From positions 1-64,000 of the forward strand of contig CAYQNU010000017.1 in the NCBI GenBank assembly GCA_964419055.1: a stretch of DNA of 64,000 bases, given 5' to 3'. The first letter of the stretch is position 1, and each line of letters opens with the position of its first letter. The notes under the pieces were generated by a model. The model searched no databases. It had not been told where the DNA came from and worked only from the letters and a program-made list of their open reading frames with translations. Positions 52,691 through 60,652 of this stretch are shown one piece after another. This stretch comes from CAYQNU01 sp964419055 (lineage in GTDB: Bacteria; Bacteroidota; Bacteroidia; Flavobacteriales_D; Parvicellaceae). The position numbers and the translations under genes were made by a program.

Positions 52691-53794
52691 CTATGTAAAA
52701 TGTTCTTTCATTCGTTCAAAAAATCCTTTACTACTTTTATTGTTAGGTTTAAAATTAGCATTTTCTTTTAATCCTTCCAATGTTTTACGCTCATCACTTG
52801 ATAATTTCTCAGGTGTATATAACAATACATTTATTAATTGGTCACCTTTTCGATAACTATTTAATGCGGGTATACCTTTTCCTTGCAAGCGCAATACTTT
52901 ACCACTTTGTGTTCCAGCAGGAATTTTAATTTTCGCTTTACCTTCTACCAAGGGCACTTCTACTTCTGTTCCTAATGCAGCATCAATAAAACTTAGATGC
53001 AAATCATAATGTAAATCGTTACCATTTCTTTCTAAATATTCGTGTTCTGCTTCTTCTATGGCTATAATCAAATCACCGGGAACACCTCCTCCGGGAGCCT
53101 CATTACCATTACCCTGCATGCTCAATTGCATACCATCTTCTACTCCTGCAGGGATATTAATTGGGATGACAACTTCTTTTTTTTCCAATCCAGAGGCATC
53201 AACACCGGGAGGTCTATTGCCTATAATCTGACCTGATCCACTACAAGCATTGCAGGTAGTAGCCATTTGCATTTGTCCCAAAATAGTATTTTGAATGCGC
53301 ACGGTTTGTCCAGTGCCATTACATGTGCTGCAAGTTTTGAATTCAACACCTGCAGCAGCAACCATTCTGTTTACTTTGATTTTCTTTTCTACTCCATTAA
53401 CAATTTCTGCCAATGTGAGTTTTATTTTCACTCGTAGATCCGACCCTCTTCTTCTGCGTTGACCGCCACCGCCTCTGCGTTGACCACCAAATGCATTGCC
53501 AAAAATATCCCCAAATTGAGAGAATATGTCATCCATATTCATTCCACCACCTTGGAATCCTCCACCACCGTTAAAAGCGTTGTGTCCAAACTGATTGTAT
53601 TGTTGTCTTTTTTGAGGGTCGCTCAAAACTTCATATGCTTCAGCAGCTTCCTTAAATTTTTCTTCAGCAGCTTTATCACCTGGATTTTTATCGGGGTGAT
53701 ATTTAATGGCCATTTGGCGATAAGCTTTTTTTATTTCGCTTTCTGAAGCACTTTTGCTAATTTCTAATACCTCGTAATAATCTCTTTTACTCAT
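52691..53794 (-). CDS. dnaJ: Co-chaperone DnaJ with reduced zinc-finger domain
   Basis: A 367-residue J-domain co-chaperone that stimulates DnaK. The J-domain holds HPD at 33-35; a Gly/Phe-rich region follows (about 75-115). Only two CxxCxGxG motifs are present (Cys155/158 and Cys181/184) where most DnaJ have four, so one of the two zinc sites is missing. I recall the same state in other Flavobacteriia. The C-terminal substrate-binding domains are intact. It follows grpE on the same strand with a 22-base gap. Confidence 0.95.
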   Translation of the reverse strand: MSKRDYYEVLEISKSASESEIKKAYRQMAIKYHPDKNPGDKAAEEKFKEAAEAYEVLSDPQKRQQYNQFGHNAFNGGGGFQGGGMNMDDIFSQFGDIFGNAFGGQRRGGGGQRRRRGSDLRVKIKLTLAEIVNGVEKKIKVNRMVAAAGVEFKTCSTCNGTGQTVRIQNTILGQMQMATTCNACSGSGQIIGNRPPGVDASGLEKKEVVIPINIPAGVEDGMQLSMQGNGNEAPGGGVPGDLIIAIEEAEHEYLERNGNDLHYDLHLSFIDAALGTEVEVPLVEGKAKIKIPAGTQSGKVLRLQGKGIPALNSYRKGDQLINVLLYTPEKLSSDERKTLEGLKENANFKPNNKSSKGFFERMKEHFT

Positions 53795-53816
53795 ACTTAT
53801 TTGATTAAATAGTGTA

Positions 53817-54392
53817 CTATTGACCTACCACAACTTTTGCAAAACGCAATATTTTATCGTTAATGGAGTACCCTTTTTCAATAACATCAACTACCTTACC
53901 TTTCATATCCTCTGTTGGTGCAGGAATTTGCGTCAAAGCTTCATGTTTATCCGAATCAAAAGCCAAACCTTTGGGATCCATTACAACTAATCCTTTTTTT
54001 GTAAGGTTAGCATTTAATTTATTATAAATTAAATTAAAGCCTTCTTTTACCTGAGCCAAATCGTCTGTTTTTTCATTATTGGCTATGGCTCTTTCGAAAT
54101 CATCCATTGTGGGTAATATTTCTTTTAAAATATCAGCACCAGCAGTAAACGTCAATTCCAACTTTTCCTTTGCAGTTCGTTTTTTAAAATTGTCAAATTC
54201 GCTGAATAAACGAATAAACTTATCGTGTAATTCATTGTATTCAAGCTCTTTCTTCTCCAAAGGAGTCATTTCTCCGTTATTGTTTTCAACTTCAACAGAA
54301 TCTTGATTGGATTCATTTTTCAATTCTTCTTGCGTATTATTTTCCATATTTTGATGAATAGATTCTTGATTTTTTGATTCTTCGGTGTTCAT
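53817..54392 (-). CDS. grpE: Nucleotide exchange factor GrpE
   Basis: GrpE releases ADP from DnaK. The 191-residue protein has a charged, disordered N-terminus rich in Glu/Asn (about 1-50), a long helix (ELEYNELHDKFIRLFSEFDNFKKRTAKEK) and a C-terminal beta domain (KVVDVIEKGYSINDKILRFAKVVV). dnaJ follows after 22 bases. dnaK is not in the window. I see no CIRCE or other heat-shock operator upstream. Confidence 0.95.
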   Translation of the reverse strand: MNTEESKNQESIHQNMENNTQEELKNESNQDSVEVENNNGEMTPLEKKELEYNELHDKFIRLFSEFDNFKKRTAKEKLELTFTAGADILKEILPTMDDFERAIANNEKTDDLAQVKEGFNLIYNKLNANLTKKGLVVMDPKGLAFDSDKHEALTQIPAPTEDMKGKVVDVIEKGYSINDKILRFAKVVVGQ

Positions 54393-54520
54393 TATAAAAC
54401 ATTTTTGAATTTACGATTTTGGTCAAATCAACTATATTGCCAAAATAGAATTGAAGTCAATATGTCATAATTCTCCTAAACACGGACGGTTAAGGTACTA
54501 ATTTTTGTCATAAAAAGTTA

Positions 54521-54557
54521 AAAAAAAGTGCCATTGTTAATCATAACAACGGCACTT
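54521..54557 (-). terminator. Terminator after the TlpA-like gene
   Basis: On the minus strand AAAGTGCCGTTGTTA pairs with TAACAATGGCACTTT (one mismatch-type G-U) around a 4-base loop, followed by a T-run. Confidence 0.82.
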
Positions 54558-54593
54558 TGTAAAAAGATAAAAATCAAAAAAGATATACAAAAA

Positions 54594-55175
54594 CTATAAT
54601 TTCGTTACCAATTTGTCAATTTCAATGTGAAGCGCATCTCCCCTTAGGTTTTTCCCTAAAATAACTCCATTCTCGTCAATTAACACACTAAAAGGAATAG
54701 AATTAACGCCATAAAGAGCCGCTGCCTTATTATTCCATTTTTGCAAATCAGAAACATGATATTTCCAAGTCAATTTATCTTGAGCGATTGCTTTAATCCA
54801 AGCATCTTTGTTTTGATCTAAAGAAACACTGAATACTTCAAAACCTTTTGCCGTTTTGAATTTTGCACTTTTATATTTTTCATATGCAGCCACTACGTTG
54901 GGATTCTCATAACGACATGGTCCACACCAAGATGCCCAAAAATCTATGAGTACAACTTTCCCTCTTAATGAATTGAGTGACATCACTTTTCCATCAACAC
55001 CAGCCATTTCAATATTTGGGGCCACGTCACCAACATTTAAACCAGTTTTTTGCTCAATAGAAACCATTGCTATAGCGGCATTCAACGTAATTATTTTTGG
55101 AGGAGGATTACCTTGAGAAGCCATGAGAGCAAAAGAAGTAAATCCAAGCAAAAGTGTACTGACTATTTTTTTCAT
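54594..55175 (-). CDS. Exported TlpA/ResA-like thioredoxin-family protein
   Basis: A 193-residue exported protein with a signal peptide (about 1-19, ending LMAS). The redox motif WCGPC (in IDFWASWCGPCRYENP) and the GVNSIPFSVLIDENG cis-Pro loop show an AhpC/TSA-type thioredoxin fold like TlpA or ResA, which reduce disulfides in the periplasm, for example during cytochrome c maturation. The partner is unknown. It is monocistronic. Confidence 0.9.
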   Translation of the reverse strand: MKKIVSTLLLGFTSFALMASQGNPPPKIITLNAAIAMVSIEQKTGLNVGDVAPNIEMAGVDGKVMSLNSLRGKVVLIDFWASWCGPCRYENPNVVAAYEKYKSAKFKTAKGFEVFSVSLDQNKDAWIKAIAQDKLTWKYHVSDLQKWNNKAAALYGVNSIPFSVLIDENGVILGKNLRGDALHIEIDKLVTKL

Positions 55176-55227
55176 TTTTTAATTTGCATTTAAGACTTCG
55201 AAAATTAACAAAAACTGTACCACGAAG

Positions 55228-56535
55228 TTATCGCATACGTCTAATATCTGCACCAAGGTTATTTAAACGTAACTCAATGTTCTCATATCCTCTATCTATT
55301 TGTTCAATATTATGGATAATGCTTTTACCTTTAGCAGATAAGGCAGCAATTAATAGAGCAACACCAGCACGAATATCGGGTGAAGTCATAGTAATACCTC
55401 TCAGTGCTGTTTTTCGTTCCAAACCAATTACTGATGCTCTATGAGGATCACATAATATGATTTGTGCACCCATATCAATAAGTTTATCTACAAAAAACAA
55501 ACGACTTTCGAACATTTTTTGATGAATCAACACGCTGCCTCTAGCTTGCGTAGCAACTACTAAAACAATACTTAATAAATCTGGCGTAAAACCTGGCCAA
55601 GGTGCATCAGCAATAGTCATTATAGAGCCATCAATAAACGATTCTATTTCATAAAGTTCTTGCTCTGGAATATGAATATCGTCACCTATTCTATTCATTT
55701 TTATGCCCAGTCTTTTAAATACGTCTGGAATCATACCCAAATTATCATAGGAAACATCTTTAATGGTAATATCCGATTGGGTCATGGCAGCTAAACCAAT
55801 AAAACTTCCAATTTCAATCATATCGGGTAAAATGCGATGTTCGCATCCGTGCAATTCCTTTACTCCTTCTATGGACAACATATTACTACCGATACCAGTG
55901 ATTTTCGCTCCCATTGAATTCAACATCTTACACAATTGTTGCAAGTAAGGCTCACAAGCAGCATTATAAATAGTTGTAATTCCTTCTGCTAAAACGGCTG
56001 CCATTACAATATTTGCTGTTCCTGTTACCGATGCTTCATCTAATAACATATAGCAACCTTTTAACTGTTCAGCTTCAGCCATAAAAAAGTCGGTGTTGGT
56101 ATCATAGGTAAATTTGGCACCTAAATTTTGAAAACCCAAAAAATGAGTATCCAATCTTCTTCTTCCTATTTTATCTCCACCTGGTTTTGGGATATAACCT
56201 TTGCCAAAACGTGCCAACAAAGGCCCAACAATCATTATACTTCCTCGAAGACCCCCACCTTTTTGTTTAAACTCTTCAGTGAGCATATAGTCAACATCAA
56301 TATCGTCTGCCAAAAAACTGTATTTCCCTTTATCTAATTTTTGTACTTTAACACCTAATGCTTGAAGCAAATTAATCAATTTATTTACATCAATAATATC
56401 AGGAATATTACTAATTATTACTTCTTCTTTAGTGAGTAAAACTGTATTTAACACTTGTAAAGCTTCGTTTTTTGCTCCTTGAGGAATCAGGTTACCTTTT
56501 AACTTATTACCTCCATAGATTTCGAATGACCCCAT
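55228..56535 (-). CDS. murA: UDP-N-acetylglucosamine 1-carboxyvinyltransferase (Asp variant)
   Basis: MurA performs the first committed step of peptidoglycan synthesis, adding enolpyruvate to UDP-GlcNAc. The 435-residue protein has the Lys22 region AKNEAL, SIMIVGPLLARFG and the active-site loop PGGDKIGRRRLDTH. The residue at position 121, which is Cys115 in E. coli and the target of fosfomycin, is Asp here (codon GAT on the minus strand at 56173-56175). Such Asp enzymes are active and fosfomycin resistant in other phyla. It follows the DUF4290 gene by 46 bases. Confidence 0.95.
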   Translation of the reverse strand: MGSFEIYGGNKLKGNLIPQGAKNEALQVLNTVLLTKEEVIISNIPDIIDVNKLINLLQALGVKVQKLDKGKYSFLADDIDVDYMLTEEFKQKGGGLRGSIMIVGPLLARFGKGYIPKPGGDKIGRRRLDTHFLGFQNLGAKFTYDTNTDFFMAEAEQLKGCYMLLDEASVTGTANIVMAAVLAEGITTIYNAACEPYLQQLCKMLNSMGAKITGIGSNMLSIEGVKELHGCEHRILPDMIEIGSFIGLAAMTQSDITIKDVSYDNLGMIPDVFKRLGIKMNRIGDDIHIPEQELYEIESFIDGSIMTIADAPWPGFTPDLLSIVLVVATQARGSVLIHQKMFESRLFFVDKLIDMGAQIILCDPHRASVIGLERKTALRGITMTSPDIRAGVALLIAALSAKGKSIIHNIEQIDRGYENIELRLNNLGADIRRMR

Positions 56536-56581
56536 TGTTGTTGATTTTATTAGGTTAGTTTTTTGTGTTCGTTAGGTACAA

Positions 56582-57247
56582 TTAATTTCTTTTCTTAAAG
56601 TTTTTCTTACGGTTTTTACTCGGATGTAAAGGAGCTGTAGCACGTTTTGCTTTTCGGAAATTTTTAAGCATTTCTGATGTTTGACCCAATACATCTTCAC
56701 TTGCAATTAACTTACCTCCTGACATTTCATAAAGGTTTTTGATAATCACCTGATCTTCAACCGAATCTTTATTCCATAACAAATAGGATGCTTTCAACAT
56801 ATTGGCTAATCTTCTAATCAATTCATTTTTTTCTTCACCTTCTTCCAATTTTACGGCAGCTTTGATCCATTCTTCAGCCAATCGACCATAATGTCCAAAT
56901 TTAATTCTGGAATGCGGGTAATCAATTAAACTTGGTTTGGATGTAAAACTCTCTTTCGATGGCCTAGGATAGGGCGATTCAACATCCAATTCAAAATTAG
57001 CCATGATAAACAAATGAGCCCATAACTTATGATTATAATCCTCAAAATCTCGCAAATGAGGATTCAATTGCCCCATTACCTTTATGATAGCTTGAGCACA
57101 TTTATTTCGCTCTTCAGCATCTGTCAATGTAGTGCAATGCGTAATCATATTCTGAACATTTCTTCCGTATTCAGGGATTACCATTAAATCTCGAGAGGTA
57201 TTGTAATCTAATGTATCGTTTGTATTCATAATTTTTAAGTTGCTCAT
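56582..57247 (-). CDS. DUF4290 protein
   Basis: A 221-residue cytosolic protein of the Bacteroidota-specific DUF4290 family, with YGRNVQNMI near the start and LNPHLRDFEDYNHKLWAHLFIM, the family's core. The C-terminal tail is very basic (KNRKKNFKKRN), which suggests nucleic-acid or ribosome contact but proves nothing. Two starts are possible, ATG at 57247 and at 57229; both lie after the TACCTTTG promoter motif at 57270-57277. murA follows after 46 bases, so the two are probably cotranscribed. Confidence 0.85.
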   Translation of the reverse strand: MSNLKIMNTNDTLDYNTSRDLMVIPEYGRNVQNMITHCTTLTDAEERNKCAQAIIKVMGQLNPHLRDFEDYNHKLWAHLFIMANFELDVESPYPRPSKESFTSKPSLIDYPHSRIKFGHYGRLAEEWIKAAVKLEEGEEKNELIRRLANMLKASYLLWNKDSVEDQVIIKNLYEMSGGKLIASEDVLGQTSEMLKNFRKAKRATAPLHPSKNRKKNFKKRN

Positions 57248-57269
57248 ATCAAAATAATGTTTTGATGTT

Positions 57270-57277
57270 CAAAGGTA
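57270..57277 (-). promoter_or_regulatory. DUF4290-murA promoter, -7 element
   Basis: On the minus strand this reads TACCTTTG, matching TAnnTTTG, 23 bases before the ATG at 57247. Confidence 0.5.
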
Positions 57278-57338
57278 ATTTATTTTTTTGGGTTGGAGTA
57301 GGTTGTTTTTTAAACAACAGTGTCTTGAAAGTTATCTA

Positions 57339-57977
57339 CTAACGATAAAAATTCATTTTATCAACATATTCTAAGACTTCCTTAGTTAAGAAAAACTGCA
57401 CATCCATTTTGGCATGAATCATTTTTCTTATACTACTCGAACTAATGTCAATAACTGGAGCTTCTGAGAACAAAAAGGAATTCGGGAATTCATTAACAAT
57501 AGAGTATTTCAAAAAATTCATTTTTTTTTCACCGATTGTTTCGTTATCTTGAATAATTCTGGGATAAACAACCACCTTATGATTTGAAAGTATGGTTTTG
57601 TAATTTTTCCATTTGTGAAATGATCTCAGATTATCTTCCCCCATTATTAAAGTAAAATTGGCCTCACTGTTCAGTTCTTTTAAATGAGCTAAAGTTTGCA
57701 CGGTGTAATTAGGTTGAGGCAACTTAAACTCAATATCCGATGCTTTAAATTCAAACACATTTTCAATCGCTTCTTTTACCATACTTAAACGATGGTAATC
57801 GGGCAATAATTCTGACTTTATTTTATGAGGATTATGAGGAGTAACCACAAACCAAATTTCGTCTAATTGCTGCTCTTGTCTTATAAAATTAGCTATAATG
57901 AGGTGGCCAACATGAATAGGATTAAAAGTACCGAAAAAAAGGCCAATATTTTTATTTATTTTACTTAATCCACTCAT
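57339..57977 (-). CDS. nadD: Nicotinate-nucleotide adenylyltransferase
   Basis: NadD makes deamido-NAD from nicotinate mononucleotide and ATP. The nucleotidyltransferase motif GLFFGTFNPIHVGHL is at about residues 12-26 and the late motif ISSSSIRKMI is at about 172. The start overlaps the gmk stop (TAATG), so it is translationally coupled to gmk. The length is 212 residues, normal. Confidence 0.95.
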   Translation of the reverse strand: MSGLSKINKNIGLFFGTFNPIHVGHLIIANFIRQEQQLDEIWFVVTPHNPHKIKSELLPDYHRLSMVKEAIENVFEFKASDIEFKLPQPNYTVQTLAHLKELNSEANFTLIMGEDNLRSFHKWKNYKTILSNHKVVVYPRIIQDNETIGEKKMNFLKYSIVNEFPNSFLFSEAPVIDISSSSIRKMIHAKMDVQFFLTKEVLEYVDKMNFYR

Positions 57978-58552
57978 TATGGTTCAATTGATAAAAATCG
58001 TTCTACCACCTCTTCCGCTTCATTTAATGCCTTTAACAAAATATCATTATTTAACACATAATCAAAATGAACTGCATACCCCATTTCCTTTTCAGCTTTC
58101 GCCATTCTTCGTTCAATTGACTCATCCGTTTCGGTTGCTCTCTGAGATAATCGGTTGCGCAAATGTTGTATGGATGGAGGTTTTACAAATATTGCTAAAG
58201 CTTTTTCTCCAAAATATTTTTTTAGATTTACTCCTCCCACAACGTCTACATCAAAAATCACAACTTTTCCCTGTTTCCAAATGCGTTCAACTTCAGATCT
58301 AAGCGTTCCATAAAAATTGTCGGTATACACTTCTTCCCATTCTACAAATTCATTCCGAGCTATTTTCTCTTTGAATTCATTGATGGATAAAAAATAGTAA
58401 TCTACACCATGTTCTTCGTTTACCCTCATTGATCGGCTGCAAGCTGAAATTGAAAACGACAATTGATCATACTGATTTAATAAATGTTTTACAATTGTTG
58501 TTTTGCCTGCACCTGAAGGGGCTGAAAAAATAATGGCTTTTCCGTTAATCAT
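57977..58552 (-). CDS. gmk: Guanylate kinase
   Basis: Gmk phosphorylates GMP to GDP. The P-loop is FSAPSGAGKTTIVKHL at residues 9-24, the GMP-binding region is SRSMRVNEEHGVDYYFL and FVEWEEVYTDNFYGT, and IFDVDVVGGVNLK is the Walker B region. It lies 17 bases after the YicC gene; this gene pair is found across bacteria. Confidence 0.97.
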   Translation of the reverse strand: MINGKAIIFSAPSGAGKTTIVKHLLNQYDQLSFSISACSRSMRVNEEHGVDYYFLSINEFKEKIARNEFVEWEEVYTDNFYGTLRSEVERIWKQGKVVIFDVDVVGGVNLKKYFGEKALAIFVKPPSIQHLRNRLSQRATETDESIERRMAKAEKEMGYAVHFDYVLNNDILLKALNEAEEVVERFLSIEP

Positions 58553-58569
58553 ATACCTCGTCTGTACTA

Positions 58570-59448
58570 TTACAATACGTTTAAAATTTGTTCCTTAATA
58601 CGCTCCAATTCATCTTTCATAACAACAACCAATTTTTGAATTTCAAGATGATTAGCTTTAGAGCCTAGAGTATTGATTTCTCTACCAATTTCTTGAGAGA
58701 TAAACCCTAACTTCTTACCTTGTTCTACCTCATTTTCAATAGTTTCCAAGAAATAAATTAGATGATTTGAAAGCCTCACTTTTTCTTCTGAAATATCATA
58801 CTTTTCCATATAATATACCAATTCTTGTTCAAACCTATTTGGATCAAAATTAGTTTTCTCAACCAATTCGTCTAAATTTTTTCTAATTCTATCTTTAACC
58901 GTTTCCAATCGCACTGCTTCATAAGGTTCAACTTGTTTTAGCAATTCGGCAATAGCAGTTATTCGATCTTTTAAATCGTTACACAAGGATTGACCCTCTT
59001 GAATTCTAAATTGATTAAATGCAACAAGGCATTGGTTTAATGTTTTTTGAGTTTCTGCCCATAGTTCTTCATTCAATTCTTCTTTAGAATTCTGAATTAC
59101 ATCAGGCAAACGCATAAGTGTAGCAAGTAAATCGGTAGAATTGGTTTGCAAACCTAACTCTTCATCTAGTTCTTTTAATTCATTGTAGTAGGCTTTTACC
59201 ACACTTTTATCTATAGAATAAGTGGCGCTTACCCCCAAACGTTCCACATATATATTCAAGTCGCATTTCCCTCTTATAACTTCCGTTGACAAAGAATTTC
59301 TCAATTCCATTTCTTTTTCTCGAAATAGATTGGAGGATTTAATATTTAGATCAATGCCTTTGCTATTCAACGAACGCAATTCGATAGTGATTTTCTGATT
59401 TCCAACGGTTGTTTCAGCTCTACCGTAACCTGTCATTGATTTCAACAT
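58570..59448 (-). CDS. YicC family endoribonuclease-like protein
   Basis: A 292-residue protein that starts MLKSMTGYGRAE, the YicC signature, and ends in the DUF1732 region (EQGKKLGFISQEIGREINTLGSKA). E. coli YicC is an endoribonuclease of small RNAs. The gene heads the unit with gmk and nadD, from the TATTTTTG promoter motif 23 bases upstream. Confidence 0.93.
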   Translation of the reverse strand: MLKSMTGYGRAETTVGNQKITIELRSLNSKGIDLNIKSSNLFREKEMELRNSLSTEVIRGKCDLNIYVERLGVSATYSIDKSVVKAYYNELKELDEELGLQTNSTDLLATLMRLPDVIQNSKEELNEELWAETQKTLNQCLVAFNQFRIQEGQSLCNDLKDRITAIAELLKQVEPYEAVRLETVKDRIRKNLDELVEKTNFDPNRFEQELVYYMEKYDISEEKVRLSNHLIYFLETIENEVEQGKKLGFISQEIGREINTLGSKANHLEIQKLVVVMKDELERIKEQILNVL

Positions 59449-59471
59449 ACTTATAAATACAATAATTTCGG

Positions 59472-59479
59472 CAAAAATA
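59472..59479 (-). promoter_or_regulatory. YicC-gmk-nadD promoter, -7 element
   Basis: On the minus strand this reads TATTTTTG, matching TAnnTTTG, 24 bases before the ATG at 59448. Confidence 0.5.
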
Positions 59480-59541
59480 ACTATTTAATCAAGAGGAAAA
59501 CGCAATATCTGATGGAATAAATTAAAGTGTTATAAAAACAG

Positions 59542-60261
59542 TTATTTTTCTTGATACATATACCCTACTCCTCTTATAGATTTGAAGTATAACTCCCCTG
59601 TGTTTTCTTCAAATATTTTTCGATATAACAAAATCACGTTATCAATGGTACGTGTATTCGGGACGATGTCAAATTTCCAAACTTTTTGCAGTATCTCACT
59701 TCTACTAACAACTTGATTTTTCTTCTCAATTAATAAAGCCAACATATTTATTTGACGTTCGGTTAAGTCAAATACTATACCTTGAGAATTGGTAACTCTG
59801 TATGAATCAAAATCAATTTCACTTCCGCCTATTGTATAGGAATGGTTACTTTTCTGTTCAGTATCCTCAATTAGTTGAGCTTTGGAGATTAACTTATTGA
59901 TTCGCAATAACAACTCCTTAAAATGGAAAGGTTTTGTAACATAATCATCTCCGCCAATTTCTAAACCTTTTATCTTCTCTTCAATGGTACCTCTAGCGGT
60001 TAGAAAAATTATCGGACAAGTTGTATCTTTTTCTCGTATCAATTTACAAACTTCAAAACCATCCATTTGCGGCATCATTACATCTAAAATAACACAAGCA
60101 ATAGTAGATTTTATAAACAACTCCATGGCTTCTAGTCCATTGTAAGCTGAAATTACCTTAAACCCTTCAATTTCTAAATTGAGTTTAATAATATCGTGCA
60201 AACTTGCCTCATCTTCAACTAATAAAACGGTATTACCCTTTGAAACAAATTTCGTATTCAT
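59542..60261 (-). CDS. OmpR/PhoB family response regulator
   Basis: A 239-residue two-component regulator. The receiver domain has the acidic pair VEDEAS, the phospho-acceptor VILDVMMPQMDG (Asp60), the Thr of LTAR and the Lys of DDYVTKPF. The C-terminal winged-helix domain (about 145-239) is of the OmpR type, with FDLTERQINML and VDNVI-like TRTIDNVI segments. No histidine kinase gene is adjacent on either side. The ATG at 60261 is only 6 bases after the G of a TAATTTTG motif, so the mRNA may be leaderless. Confidence 0.92.
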   Translation of the reverse strand: MNTKFVSKGNTVLLVEDEASLHDIIKLNLEIEGFKVISAYNGLEAMELFIKSTIACVILDVMMPQMDGFEVCKLIREKDTTCPIIFLTARGTIEEKIKGLEIGGDDYVTKPFHFKELLLRINKLISKAQLIEDTEQKSNHSYTIGGSEIDFDSYRVTNSQGIVFDLTERQINMLALLIEKKNQVVSRSEILQKVWKFDIVPNTRTIDNVILLYRKIFEENTGELYFKSIRGVGYMYQEK

Positions 60262-60266
60262 AATGA

Positions 60267-60274
60267 CAAAATTA
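60267..60274 (-). promoter_or_regulatory. Candidate response-regulator promoter, -7 element
   Basis: On the minus strand this reads TAATTTTG. Its G is 6 bases from the A of the ATG at 60261, the same spacing as in the lpxD promoter. Confidence 0.45.
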
Positions 60275-60372
60275 CATTTATTTAATGTATTGTTATAAAA
60301 TTTTTGTTTCAAAAAAATGGTCTATTCAAAAAAAAATATAACTTAGCACAATCAAACCAAAAAACTGCTCAT

Positions 60373-60630
60373 ATGAAAAAGTACTACTTCGGCCTAGCTG
60401 CCTTTATTTTTATTGCTAATGTTGCTAATGCGCAATCAACAGGAACTGACCCAAATACGAAAAAAAGTTCTAACCTAACTTCTGTTAAAATTGACAAAAA
60501 GAACCTTACTCCTATCTCCGTTGCTGCTCCAGCAACTTCTGTTACTACCGAACAGCCGGTATCACCTGTCAAAAAAGAGGAGGAGGTAAAAGCTACTCCA
60601 TCAAAAAAGAACCAACCCAAACAGAAATAA
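60373..60630 (+). CDS. Small secreted Thr/Pro/Lys-rich protein
   Basis: An 85-residue protein of unknown function with a signal peptide (MKKYYFGLAAFIFIANVANA, then Q). The mature part is low-complexity, rich in Thr, Pro, Ser, Val and Lys, with no cysteine or domain. The frame extends to 60304 but the ATG at 60373 gives a proper signal peptide. It ends 22 bases before the large protease gene, so they may be cotranscribed. Confidence 0.6.
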   Translation: MKKYYFGLAAFIFIANVANAQSTGTDPNTKKSSNLTSVKIDKKNLTPISVAAPATSVTTEQPVSPVKKEEEVKATPSKKNQPKQK

Positions 60631-60652
60631 CCAATAAACCGATCAAACACTT

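Noticed and set aside
54393..54593. A CIRCE heat-shock operator before grpE
   Set aside because: I looked for the TTAGCACTC-N9-GAGTGCTAA pattern and related inverted repeats and see none.
60304..60372. A longer N-terminus for the small secreted protein
   Set aside because: The extra residues precede an ordinary signal peptide that starts at 60373 and overlap the response regulator's promoter region.
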